A stretch of 64,000 nucleotides of DNA from Ziziphus jujuba (taxonomy: Eukaryota > Streptophyta > Magnoliopsida > Rosales > Rhamnaceae), in assembly GCF_031755915.1 (NCBI RefSeq), contig NC_083383.1, positions 31,537,501 through 31,601,500 on the forward strand. The letters are read 5' to 3'. A model generated the notes under the pieces. It was given only the letters and a program-made list of their open reading frames with translations. It had not been told where the DNA came from and did not search any database. The position numbers were made by a program, and so were the translations under genes. Shown here in pieces: positions 51,838 through 63,905 of the stretch (positions are counted from its first letter, which is position 1; each line of letters opens with the position of its first letter).

Positions 51838-52575
51838 TGTAACACCTCGTCCCGAAGTACATCGGAAATTTCTAAAATTTGACCAAGATTGACCAGGTTT
51901 GATCGTCGTTGACCGAGAAGGAGTCAAATGTTGACTTTTTGCTCCTGATGAAATTTCACATTGACCAAGATACCGTTAAAAATTACACGTTGTCATGAGT
52001 CCATAGACTAGTAGTACGTTGAAAATGGAGCTACAGATTGAAAGTTATGAGCAAAACAAATTGAGATCCAAACTGTCCAAGGGGTGCCCGAGCTGACTTT
52101 TTGTTCATGCAAAGTTGAGCTTTGGCTCATGCATGGTTGTGAAGTACTTGTCGATACGAGTTCATAGACTAGTGGTACGTCCGATTTGGACATGTGGTTT
52201 GAAAGTTATGGACATGCAAATTTTTCTGAATACAGTAATATTTTAATATATTTTGACTTCTTTATCTGTCATTATATTAATTTCATATTTATTTGTATAA
52301 TGCTCTGTATACAGATTGGACAGATATTTGTTTAATTACTTACTGATTCCCTGTTATTATTTTAGAGTGCTGTAAATTTGTGGAAACAAATTATAGTAAG
52401 GTGGGAGGAATAAGATGGTGTTTATTGGAGTGTGTTTTATGTGCAGAAAATTTTGTGGTAAGTCCTACTCTTAGGGGAGATGCTGCCGGATTTTCCGTTG
52501 GAAAGTTCGGTGGTGTTTCACTGCGATTAGGGCTTGTCTAGGGTTCCGAAAAGGAATTTTAGACGGGTCCTGACA
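51838..52575 (-). mobile_element. Internally deleted LTR of the long-LTR family, 738 bp
   Basis: Read on the minus strand it starts TGTCAGGACCCGTCTAAA and ends TCGGGACGAGGTGTTACA. The first part corresponds to about 9961-10190 of the solo LTR and the last part to about 12560-12931, with the middle missing. Perfect 5-bp target duplications AAACC lie at 51833-51837 and 52576-52580. The deletion therefore happened before or after insertion without touching the ends. Confidence 0.88.
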
Positions 52576-52592
52576 AAACCAACAAAACCTAA

Positions 52593-53669
52593 GGGCCTCT
52601 TTGGCCATATTTTTTGTTTTCTATTTTCGAAATATTATTGTGAGACCAACAAAACCTAAGGTCCTATCGAAACATTATTTTTAAAATAGAGAATAAAAAA
52701 TTGTTTTCTACTGGTTAATGAGAACAATAAGCGTTTGGCCATTAATACTTGAAAACAATTTTCAAAACAAAAAACATGTTTGGCTAACACATGTTTGGAA
52801 ACGCAAAAACAAAAATAAACAATAAAAAGGAAAAAAAAATACAATGGGAGATAAGGGGAAATAAAAAATAGAGATAAGGAAAAAAAATAATAATAACTTA
52901 TAGAAAAACAAAAAAACAATGAAAAAGAAAAAGTAAAAATTAAAAAATTAAAAAAAAAGTCTAATAGAAATGGAAAATAAAAAAAAATAATGGAATAAAG
53001 GAAAAATGGAAAATTAGGAAAAAAAAAACAAAATAGAAGAGAGAGAGAGAGAGAATATTTGATAAGGAAAAAAGGAAAAATAAGGAAAAAGAACAAAATA
53101 GCAAAATAAATAATTGGTATAATAAATATTTGCCCCAAAAAAAAAAACTGATAGAAGAAGTAAGATAAAAAAATAAAAAATTAGTAGGCATATAATGAAG
53201 GGAAAGAAAATAAAAAATTAATGTAACTTATAAAGGAAAAAAAAAAGAAAAGAATAGCTATTTTTTTAAATTGTTTTATTAAAAAAAAAGAAAAAAAAAA
53301 AGAGGAAGATAAAATAAGAGAATAAGAAAATTTAATTGGATACATTTATCAAGGCATAATATTCTATCTTTCTCTCTAAAATATTCTAAAGAATTAAAGT
53401 AATGTTTTCTCTCTACAACTTTCTCTCTATAAGATAGAGAAACGCAGACTAAAATAAAACATGAAGAAAATAAATTAAAATATGTATTTTATTATTTTCA
53501 AAACAAGTGAAAATATCATTTTATTGTTTTCCAAATTTTTTTATTTTAATTTGTTTTCTATAATTGTTTTTGAAAACTGATGGTCAAACATGTAAGTTTT
53601 AGTTTAAAAAACAGTTTTTTATTTTACAGAACAAAAAACTATTTTAAAAACAAACGACCAACTAGGTCA
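52593..53669. mobile_element. Tourist/Harbinger-like element, about 1.08 kb
   Basis: The left end GGGCCTCTTTGGCCATA and the inverse of the right end TGACCTAGTTGGTCGTTTG are similar, and the subterminal parts carry matching GTTTTC/GAAAAC and AAAACA tracts. Flanking TAA at 52590-52592 and 53670-53672 fits a 3-bp target. The interior is A-rich on the plus strand. A minus-strand frame (52656-53138) rich in Phe, Ser and Leu reflects that composition. Confidence 0.6.
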
Positions 53670-53910
53670 TAAGTTTCTTATTTTTTCGCTTAATTACTTT
53701 TTGGCTGCAATTCTTACTGTGTGTGCTTTGATAGGATATTTTCCATGGATAACTAGCTATATGCTTCTTTGGTAGTACTCCTAGACAACCTATATTGATG
53801 TGCATCTAAGTTCTTCACAAGATATTATGTAATAGGTTATCCTGATTTTTAGTTCATTTGATATGTTTTTCGAACCATTTAAATAAATATATTCTGAATA
53901 GGTTGAATTG

Positions 53911-55127
53911 ATAAACCAATATGTCTCAATCTCAAACTACTGAACATTAGTGTGTTGATGTGGGTTTATTAATTGTAAGATTAATTGTACTTTAGTAATT
54001 TTAATTTTCAAGGTTATGATTTGGATCTTGAATTTTAAAATTATACAATTTTTGTCCTCGAATTTCAAATTTTGAGCGAACTGGTGCACTACAAACAAGA
54101 TCATTAATGGTCATCCATATACAACTCACATGATCTCTTTTAATTGCACTTTGACAAAACTAGCATAATTTTACGTAATGTATATCTAAATTCATCAAAT
54201 TGGTATTCTCAATTTTTTTTTTTTTTTTGGGGGGGGGGGGACCACTTGGAGAAAAACCACTACTAAAAGCTAAATCTTTTCAAGAAAAAGCTAGTCATTG
54301 GAAAATTTCAATGAATCACATATAACTATGAAATTTGAGACTTGGAAAAGAACATCTTCCTCACAAACAGCTTGTTTTGGAAAGTTCCTCCACATATTTT
54401 GGAATCAAAATTTGAATTTATTGGATTGGTTTTTGGTCAAACAAAGTTTTCAATTATTTTGCTAATAATCATCTTAAAAATTAAACAAGGGCATTTTGGT
54501 TATTTAAAAATTACGAGATTGTATAAAGTTGTTTTTGCAATGCAACTAGCACTTCTCATAAACAAATAAAAGCATTTTTATGTCCCTCTTTCTCTTTCTC
54601 GTTTCGTCTTCTTTTCTTCTTGGATCTCTTTCTTCCCAAAGCCTAAACTCACTCCTTCTCCTTCCATTTATGGGTTTCCTTTTCTTCTTTGTTTCCATTT
54701 TTTTTTTTTTTTAACCAGGATTCTAAAAATTAGAAGAAGACTATTCAGAGGATAGAGGGTAAAATAGTTACAGTGGTGAGGGAAAGGGCATGGATCCAAT
54801 GAATACAGATTTGCAGTAGTATGAAAGAAAATTATTTACATATATGACTTTTGATTTCATTTACATCTAAAAGAAATTGTAAATAGTAGACAATGAATTT
54901 TGAAAGTGAGCAAGAAGGTAAGAAGTTTGTGCATCGTGTGTTTGGGTGGGTTTGATTGTTGGATTTGTGATGAAGATTGACAAATTATGTATTTGTTTGG
55001 ATGATGAGAAAAACAAGGTAAAATATGTTTGGATGGTTAAAAAACTGATTTTTTTTTTTTTCAAAAATCTAATTTTTTGATTCCATACATTAACCAACAT
55101 TCCAGAGCATTTATATATGATTTTGGG
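53911..55127. other. Intergenic DNA, no gene recognised
   Basis: AT-rich sequence with a T-run followed directly by a G-run (54217-54240). A segment at 54000-54075 (TTGGATCTTGAATTTTAAAA) resembles Mutator-like element ends, with no partner arm found. The duplicated block starts at about 55128. Confidence 0.45.
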
Positions 55128-55771
55128 GATTAAAGGGTAATAATCATTGTTTTTTTTTTGGGGGCCAAGATGAAGGGTAGTTATCTACTTCTGTGACAAA
55201 ATTTTAATTCTATATATTGTATTAGGGTGATAAATGAAAAATTATATCCATAACAGAGACAGCTACAATTCCAGCTACAAAAATGTTGCTACGTAGCTAA
55301 ATGGCTATTTTATATCAAAGTGGGAAATTTGTAGCCAATCCCTTTAAATTTCTAAGAAATTAGCTACTAATAAGTCAAAAAAATAGAACCAACTTCCCCC
55401 CAAATGAAAATTTGATTAAAAAATTATATATTTTAAAACTTTTATACGTAAAATAGACTAAAGAAACACAAAATTGATTTAATTTTGAAAAATTGTTCCT
55501 CAACTCTCCCTCCCAATTATCTCTTTCCCCATTTTACAATAATAATAGCAATAATTATCTACTACTCGATCAGCTCGAGAACTAATTCCTGTACCTCAAT
55601 TTCCTTCTACATAATTTCTTGGTTTCTTATTTATTATACTTTTCTATAGAATTCATTTGTGTTCTTTTTTTTTTTTTTTTTTTTGGGGAATTGTTATTCA
55701 AAACGAGTTTATTTGTATTTTTAGTTGGCAGTGGAATCGACGATCATGGATAATACCTCTTTCCCGTAGTC

Positions 55772-58700
55772 GATGCTTTCTTGGTCCCAACTTCCTTTAC
55801 GACACGATCAAGAAGCCCCCTTCTGTAAGTATGTCTACTTTTCTCGGTCTGTTTGCTTGCTCGGAAATATTTGAGAATGATATGTTAGATTTACCAACGT
55901 TTCAATGTCAACTTGGGGGAACTGTAGCTGAATTTACTGTTTCCATTATGACAGGAATTTTTACTTTAAAAAAAAAAAAAAAAATTCCCAGCAACCAAGC
56001 AAGGATTGCCTTTCAAATCATACCTGGGTTTGCAAATTGAGGATTTGGGTTCGTGACTATTTACATTGGTTATGTTAAATCTGACTTTGATGCAAGGACT
56101 AAAGCTGTAAAGTTCATTGAATATAGGATTGATGTAATTGGAATTTCAAATTGGGTTGCGGACTAGATTTTACCTTGCAATTGGAAATTTTTGTTTTTCA
56201 CTCATAATGATGTTTTTGGATATTTGTTAAACTTTGGATTCTAGGCATACTGGGAGCTTGCCATTCAGCAAGAGCAGCATATACAGGGATAGGTTTTCTT
56301 GCTTTTCCATGGGCTTTCTCTTGATCAGCATTTTTCCAAACCTGCTTTTGGTTCCCAATTGTCACATTTCATAAGCTATGAGATGCTTTCTTTCTCCTTC
56401 TACACCACTCTACCATAGAAACATACTGTGGCCAAAGATGCTTCCAGTTTAGACGTTTTTAAAATCTGTAAAATGTTAGTTTATTAGTTACGCACTATTT
56501 CATTAATAACAGAGAGTATATATGTATTTTTATATGCTATATTTCACAGATTTCTCGAATCTAGTCACTGATTGGGCAAACAGGGAGAAGGTGGGTTATG
56601 GGTGTGATATCTCAATTGGAGGATGGACACTTTTTACTTGAAAGCCTAACTGCTTCAGTAGAGATTAATTTTTCTAACACAATATCCTTTACACAATGTT
56701 TTCATCATTTAAATAACTATTTCACACCATTGAAAGTTTAGATTTAGACTCATAGATATACTTTTGATTTATATATTGATTTATATATAATTTCTAATTC
56801 ATGTTAAAAAAATCCATCTTATTATATTAAGGTAGATACAAATAGATCCCTGATTTTGATTTTGATGGGACAGTGGCTTGTGAATGCTTTCCATTTCTTA
56901 GCTGAATATGGATTCTTAAATGCTTAAAATTGGGAACTAACATTGTTTCAAATTGGAGATAATCGATCATAAGTTTCTTTGACAAGCAGTAGAAGATAAC
57001 TACTGGATTTTTTTTCTGGAGAGCAGCATAGTTGTTGCAGAGGGCGAAATGCATGTAGAGGGTATATTTCAGGTTAGCATTATATGTATTCTAAAAGCTT
57101 CTGTACATTTATTTGATATTCTTATATTTGCAAAATCTTTTGTTTTTATGTTTTTTCAGATGAATTCTGGCAGTATCATTAATTTGTGTCTTCTATTGCT
57201 TGCTTCAGTGTTTACAATATCATTATACTCAAAATCTCATGATATAATTGAGAGTTAAAGTTGACTAGGAAAGTTCTGCAAATGATTATAGACTGTTGAA
57301 ATGTACTCAAAACACTCAACAAGCCTGCAGCCCAGAACTTGATCGATCTAATCCCATTTTGTACCGATAAGGAGATCAATCTCCATCTTGGTTCCCCCAG
57401 GATAGATCTCTTTTGTCACTTGCAATCCATTTTGTACTGATATGTTTGGTTGTATCTGAATATTGGTTGACGCTGATGATTAAAAAGGAACCTAATAATC
57501 TCTAACCTTTTCTGTCAGGCATGCTTTAGAAACTGCATGTCGTAGATTTGGGGTGTGTAGGATACTTGTTAAGTGTTTGAATAATAGACTAACAAAATTT
57601 CTTATTTTTTCTTAAATCTTATTTTTGTTTGCCATAATTTTTTCTTAATCTGTTAGGATATGTAAAAAGATAAAGTTCTGTTCCCTTGTACCTCCTTTCT
57701 CTTTTTGCCATGTAAACTTTCCAACTTCGCTAACTATTGGTTGTAATGTAACACATCCAACAAACTTCTATATTTAGTTTTTCCAACAAATCTCTATTAT
57801 CCATTTGGTTGCTAACTCCTCCAACTCCTGCTGATGATAAAGGAAAAGTTATTCAGAATATATATACAAAATAATTAAAATTATATAAGGTTGAGTTTCT
57901 GGGATGTGCAAATTCTTCTTTTGTAATGAAGGTCATACCTGTGGATTTCCTCAACTGGAGGACAGAGAGAAGTCTCTCATGGTGCTTGCTGGATATGACT
58001 TTTTTGGTGGTTGTATACTAACAAATGAGGAGACCGTATCCTATCAATTATTTACTGACATTCAGCACAGTTAAAACATCAGTATTTCATTTTCTGGAGA
58101 TATTTGAACTTGTTGAATGTTACTTGCTGATGCTTCCTATACACTTATCGTAGGTTAGACTTGCAGGTTTGGAAAAGAAAGCATTTAATGATATGTTGTC
58201 ATATTCTCTGATGTGGGGCTAGACAATGAAGAGGTGATTCATTTCAAATTCCTTCTATCTTCCAGTAAATATTTTTTTCTTGGGAGCATAACTCAGATAC
58301 TGTTCTTTCTATGGAGAAGGCTATGGGAAAGCTAGGAACTGTCCTTGATGTTCTTTAGAATGGAGGAGGTGGTTACTTGTTTGTGTTCATGGGGAATTTT
58401 TGTTCCCACCCATGCGACCTTTGATTTCACTCTTTTTCAAGTCTCATGTGAGCAAGACATTGAATATCTCTAGCTTATTTTTAATTGATCTCTTAATGAT
58501 ATTTCCTTTCTTGCATATACAAAAACAATAAGAATCAACCTGGCTGTGTAGATCACAATTTGGTAAGCTTGGCCAAATGATTGGAAACCATCCATGGCCG
58601 AAAGAGCGACAGTTTCTATTTGTCCCATGACCTGATGATGCAGGTATAGTGCAAGCAGTGCAACAAAAAACAACTTTTGTATTGGCATATTAGTAAGGCA

Positions 58701-59800
58701 TACTGTATGACTTTCTGCTTTTTGACAATTTCAGGTCCATCAATAGTTCTAGCCAGATGTACTTTATCATACTATTTGACTGAAAAGCTTCAAAATTCAA
58801 TTCCAAATGCCATATTTTAAGTAATCTGTGCATACTATTTCATTAATTTGGCAGCTACAAAATACATAAATTAGGAGTTCGGTATTCCAAATGATAGTCT
58901 ACGTCTTAACTATCCATTTCTATTTAAAACTGACATCATATAACCTTCAAGGACCATTGAAAAAAAAAAAAAAAAAAAAAAAAGGGTAAATGGAAATATT
59001 GCTTTTTTGTCACTGTTGAAGGCAGGAACATTGTTTATTGATGTTTCTTTAGTTGTCATATTGGATTAGTGTCTTACATATTGCAGAATCAAGTTCTATA
59101 CCCAGCAACTTGCATTTTTTTTTGGTCAAGATCTACTGTATAGAATGCGCCGTTCATGTTTGGTGCCCCATTCTACATAAGAAACTGACGATTCTTTTAA
59201 ACACGGCAGTGTTTCTTCCACTTTTTCCTCAAATTTATGTATCTTGTTGACTGATCTTATAGCTTATGCGTAGTAGCCTATGGAGCTAAAGGAATTCAAT
59301 TTTCTGTTGCAGCTTGTTGCTACCATAATCTATCAAAGCCATTTTTTCCGACTTCCTCTCTCACTGCAACTCATTATCTGGAACTATGATCACTTTCTTT
59401 ATCTTTATCCAACTCCACATACAGTATTATTGATGTTCATTTTCTTATTTCATATATTCTTTTAGCATTGTCTTGAATGCAATATTTTCACCATTGAGGG
59501 ATCCCTTCTTTTCAGTAGCTAATAATATAACGCTTACTCGGGACCTGGAAGAATCTAAAATGTAATTCAACAAGATACTATGTTTACTGTTTGTTGAGCT
59601 AGAGGATAGATTCCACCATAGTTGCATTTGATAGAAATGAACTAAAGATTGTTTTTATACTGCCCCGGGGTGCAAATATTTTTCTGGGGATAGAACTAAG
59701 CAGAAGTAGAATCGCAGAAGGCATTCAAGTAGAGGGGAATACCTGTTTCAATCCTGGTTCCTTCTCAAGCGATATTACCTTTGTGGCATAAGGATCAGAA
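55772..59800 (+). pseudogene. DPB2: DNA polymerase epsilon subunit B (DPB2/POLE2) pseudogene, copy 3
   Basis: This is the counterpart of the relic at 17716-21780. Pieces in order: about 55772-55826 (FLYDTIKKP), 56245-56370, 56550-56660 (IGQTGRR lost to a small deletion but WVMGVISQLEDGH kept), 57012-57071 (SIVVAEGEMHVEGIFQ), 57942-58045 (TCGFPQLEDREKSLMVLAGY then DFFGGCILTNEETV), 58160-58240, 58385-58440 (MGNFCSHPC), 58553-58645, 58735-58825, 59085-59210, 59330-59440 and 59690-59790. The stop at 58628-58630 and the frameshift near 58198 are the same as in copy 2. A TGA at 58422-58424 occupies the codon that is TAA in copy 2. The stop at 19999 of copy 2 is not present here. It cannot produce a full subunit. 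Confidence 0.88.
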
Positions 59801-60362
59801 AGTGACTTTACACAGCTAAAAAGATTTCTCTTATTGTTCTTTACCTGCAATGACTGTCTTGACAGCATAAGCTTCTAGAATTATTTCTTCACTATTGTTT
59901 AGCAGGGTCATGTCATCTTATGCATAAAGCTGATAAGGATTTTGGGCTCACCTTATTACTGATGATTGTGGAATTTCCAGGACCACTGCTCTAATGTTTG
60001 CTTGCAAGCTTGAAAATACATTGCGTTAACATTATTGATTTCATAGATGTTGCTATTTTTGCTTGTGATATGCGTCTTTTACAGTTCAATCTTCATATTT
60101 TGCTTATTTGGTTTTCATGTTGTAGAGGAGGCTCCATGAAGACAATTTAGTTGTAACAGTTTTGGAGGCTCCAGTGAGACAATTTAGTTTTATTATACAT
60201 AGGTGTTATTTATTTGAGGCTAGGGATTTGAGAATTGCAAATATAATACGATTGTATTTTACTTGCTATTGCAAAAACATTTTTTTTTTCTTTAAATATT
60301 CATGCAATGGTATGAGAATTATTTTAGATTTACATGTTAGAATGATACTATAATACATATAT

Positions 60363-60482
60363 TATATATATATGGAGTATAAATAACATCTGGGTATTTA
60401 CTATTTGTATTTTATATGACCTTATATATATATGGAGTATAAATAACAACTGGGTAATCACAATTTGCATTTTATATGACCT
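60363..60482. repeat. Two tandem 60-bp repeats in part A copy 3
   Basis: Units 60363-60422 and 60423-60482 both contain TATATGGAGTATAAATAACA, CTGGGTA and TTTATATGACCT. The same place in copy 2 has a 27-bp duplication. Confidence 0.85.
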
Positions 60483-60726
60483 ATATATACGAAAATGGAA
60501 AATCTTCATACATTATTTAGCTAAAAATTTTCCTTGTAACTAAAAGACAAAATAAGGTTTAGGTAAAAAATCCATTTGTAATTGTTGACTAATAGTCCCA
60601 ATGGCAATTTGTAGACATGGCGAATACGGCCAAAATTCTACAATTTTCTGACTGATGACAAATAATGACCGGTGCCGGCTCCTGGCAAGGCAAAAATAAT
60701 ATCTTTTTTATTCACCAAAAAATAAT

Positions 60727-60767
<41 letters not shown>

Positions 60768-61787
60768 TTTTGGTAACAACGTACAAAACAGTAATTAAAG
60801 TTTTTTTTTTTTTTAAAAAAAAAAAAGGTTAAAACATATCTTTTATAAAATAGAAAATTTTCATCTACACCTTAAAGTTTAAAAACTCATCACCTACACT
60901 TATCAAGTTTTAGAAAATTATCATTCACCACCTTAGAGTTTTAAGTAAAATGATTTATGAAAATTTTATTTAAACTTTAATTTCAAAATAAATATAAGAC
61001 ACTTTATGCTATATGATCTTTTTATATAATATTATATATTAGAAAATGTAATATTCACCCAAAAAAATAAAATAAAATGTGATTTATTTATTGTTTTTAA
61101 TTGTATTGCTTCTCAAAACCTCACTTAAGTACATAATATAATCTTTTTTATAACTGTCGAGAATTACCGATTACGATTCTACAGCTATGACATAAGTACA
61201 AGTAAATTTTATAGCTAAAAAACTAAAAGCTGCCAAAAAAAAAAAAAACGTTAATTTGCTAAAAAGAGGGCTTGCAGCTGAAGTTATTTTTTATTTTTTA
61301 TTTTATTTATCTTTTGTAATCATTTGAATCATATACATATTAGTTGCATATATCTCCCTCACTTCATGAAACCCACTGACCAATTGTTGATACTACGCCA
61401 CACCCTTAATATTTTAAATGCCTTAGATTTTAATTTATTTACTTAATGTATATTTTCAATAGATATATAGTGTTTTAATTTTTATTTATACAATATATTG
61501 TTTCCAGGAATTGCCTTCTCAAACGCTAGGTATGCAAAAAAAATATAATTTATTTTTAATCTTCTAATAATTATATGCAAATATTTGCATATATATATAT
61601 ATATAAATATTTGTTTGAGCAAAGATATCTGTGCGTTTAGGTATACATATAACGGGTCCAAAGATGAAAGAGGCAAATTAAACGAATTAATTGGAAACTA
61701 ATAATCAACCAAAGTGGTTTTGATTTAACTGTATCTATCAGCAGCTCTTTTCTATTTGACTATTTATCTACGTCAGTCATATCTATA

Positions 61788-61818
<31 letters not shown>

Positions 61819-62258
61819 TATATTTTGAAATAAATATTGAATTATATTAAGAACCATGAAATACACATCAGCTTGGATTAGGGAGGTTAGAACATACAAT
61901 TCAAGTCACCACCACATGGATTCCTTCTTTAATTAGGTCTCTATCCAGTTTGTTAGCTTGGAAGGAAAATGTAATGAGGAAAATTTTGAAACCAGATTGC
62001 TAGAGAAACAATAATTATACTTGCTTGCTAATTAGTAATTAAGTATCACGTAAGAACTAAAAAGTAGAAAAAAAAAATTATTTAACAACAGAGCAGTCTG
62101 GATCATAATAATGTTGCATCGTTCAATGATATATAATATAAAGCAAAACAAAGAACATATATTATTGCTGCAGTACCTAGTACACACATTTTTAATTTAC
62201 TTTTAATTATGATTTAGATTTTACTTCATGTAGAAGTACATTGATTGATGGATAAATT

Positions 62259-62441
62259 AAGACTTAAATTTGTTATGTTCTTCTTTTACTCTTTTTTTTT
62301 TTTTCTTTCTTTCTTTCTTTCTTTCTTTCTTTTTTTCTAAGACTATAACTTTTTTATCTTTTCATCTTAGTAATATATTATCTTTGAAATTATGATCTAA
62401 AAATGACTTCCGTCTTCGTGCTACATAAAGGCACCAAGAAA

Positions 62442-62473
<32 letters not shown>

Positions 62474-63262
62474 AATAACTACTTTTATCGATTAAAAAAT
62501 AAAGAACAAAAAATATGTTTTAATTGTTTTAATTTTAATTATTGTTACTCTCATTGAATTAATAGAATAATAGTAGTAAAACCACCAAATTTGTCTGGGA
62601 TTTAAAATGCAGACTCAAGGTTCCGCTGCATGGCCGCCAAAACGATCCATTACATTTATTTTGATCTTCCTACTCCGTTGTGCATATTATATGTGCGTAT
62701 ATATATATATATACATATATATATATGCTCGTTTTGATTTGATCTTTGAAAACCATCATTCAAATCATAAGCTGTATTATAGTGTGCACCGAATCGGACT
62801 CACTCTTTCATGCACGAGTTTGTTCCTTCCCTTCCAAGTTTCCAACGTATATAGAGACAACAAAGAATTCTCATTAAAACTTCAATTCAGTTTATCACCG
62901 TATCTTTATCTACATCACCAGCATGCTCTGGCATTTCAGAAACTACTCCTCTCGAACCAAACCGTTCTCATCCATTCGTAGTTGCAATTAGTCCATCCGC
63001 ACACAATCATCATGCATTGGCATCCCAAAAAAATCTGAAGCCATAGAAGAACATGTTGGAAAACCATCTCATTTGAGAAAGTTCCGATTCTCATCTTCAA
63101 AAGACCAGAACATGGCCATTACAGAATCATGGACCACATTCTTCCCCTACCTTTTGAATGTATATATATATATATATATATAGAGAGATATGTATGCGCT
63201 TCTCACACAAACAGCACACATACAACTCCGTTTTCCAATTCTTTATATGGTAAACTCCCTTC
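62259..63262. repeat. Part B, copy 3 (5' kilobase only)
   Basis: The sequence follows 1-1200 and 24181-25200. The C-tract of the other copies is replaced by T-runs and a TTTC repeat at 62300-62331. A TA repeat lies at 62445-62467, and the 958-1123 MITE is absent. Similarity stops shortly after AAACTCCCTTC at about 63262; the remaining 1.6 kb of part B is missing or lies elsewhere. Frames at 62607-62981 and 63127-63332 are not convincing genes. Confidence 0.85.
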
Positions 63263-63858
63263 ATTGAATTCCAACTCCCAACTCTTCTTAAAGACTGAAA
63301 GCATAGCATTATTTAACCAGTACTGTATATGAACGTCCCGAAAGGCCAAATTTAAGAATGGTTTGATCTATAACATCATTCTACAATCCACCAAAAAACT
63401 TGTATTGGTGAATGCTCGAGACATATATCATCCATAGTCACACATACACACACACACACACACAAAAAAGAAAAGAAAAGAAAGAGCATCCTTGTAGAAA
63501 GTCAATAGAAAGCATTAAAAATAATTGTAGAAAGTCAATAGAAAGCATTAAAAATATATAATAAAAGATGATTACAGACAACCTATCAGTTATTCAGGAT
63601 TTGGCTAGAACTCCAAGAGAATGGAGAATGGGATTCGAGCAGTTACTCTCATGAGAAAGAAGTAACGACAGCAGAGCCTATGTAATTTTTGTTTGTTACA
63701 TATATAAATTTAATAATCTTTAAATTCTCTGTTTTCTTAAAAAAAAATTCATTAAATTTCTCTTCTCTATTGTCAAAAAAAAAATGTTGTGTACAAATTT
63801 ATATATATATTTTATGTAATTAATCATGTTTCAACAATTTTAGTCAAATTGCTTAAAT

Positions 63859-63905
<47 letters not shown>

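Larger units (their letters stand above)
50980..53910 (+). pseudogene. Second, decayed copy of the K+ channel gene
   Basis: The DNA from about 50980 follows 33558-34400 of the first channel gene: one unit of the tandem repeat, the ATTAAGCA(C/T)ATGCAGGTG acceptor region at 51643-51662 and an exon-2-like piece at 51663-51750 (ATGATTTTGGCC, TTTAAGTTCAGC). An exon-3-like piece lies near 53708-53765 (GGATATTTTCCATGG against GGATATACTCCTTGG), followed by the same intron sequence to about 53905. The two pieces are pushed apart by an LTR derivative and a Tourist-like element. No S4, pore or S6 exon was found after 53910. Frames are broken throughout, so it cannot make a channel. Confidence 0.72.
55128..62258 (+). 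repeat. Part A, copy 3, of the large duplicated block
   Basis: The block aligns with 16965-24180 along its length. It contains the third-copy DPB2 relic, local microsatellite differences such as a poly-A tract at 58963-58983 and TA repeats at 60733-60764, and runs directly into part B copy 3. Confidence 0.9.

Noticed and set aside
52656..53138. 160-codon minus-strand frame rich in Phe, Leu and Ser that looks membrane-like
   Set aside because: It lies in the A-rich interior of a Tourist-like element; the apparent hydrophobicity is composition only.
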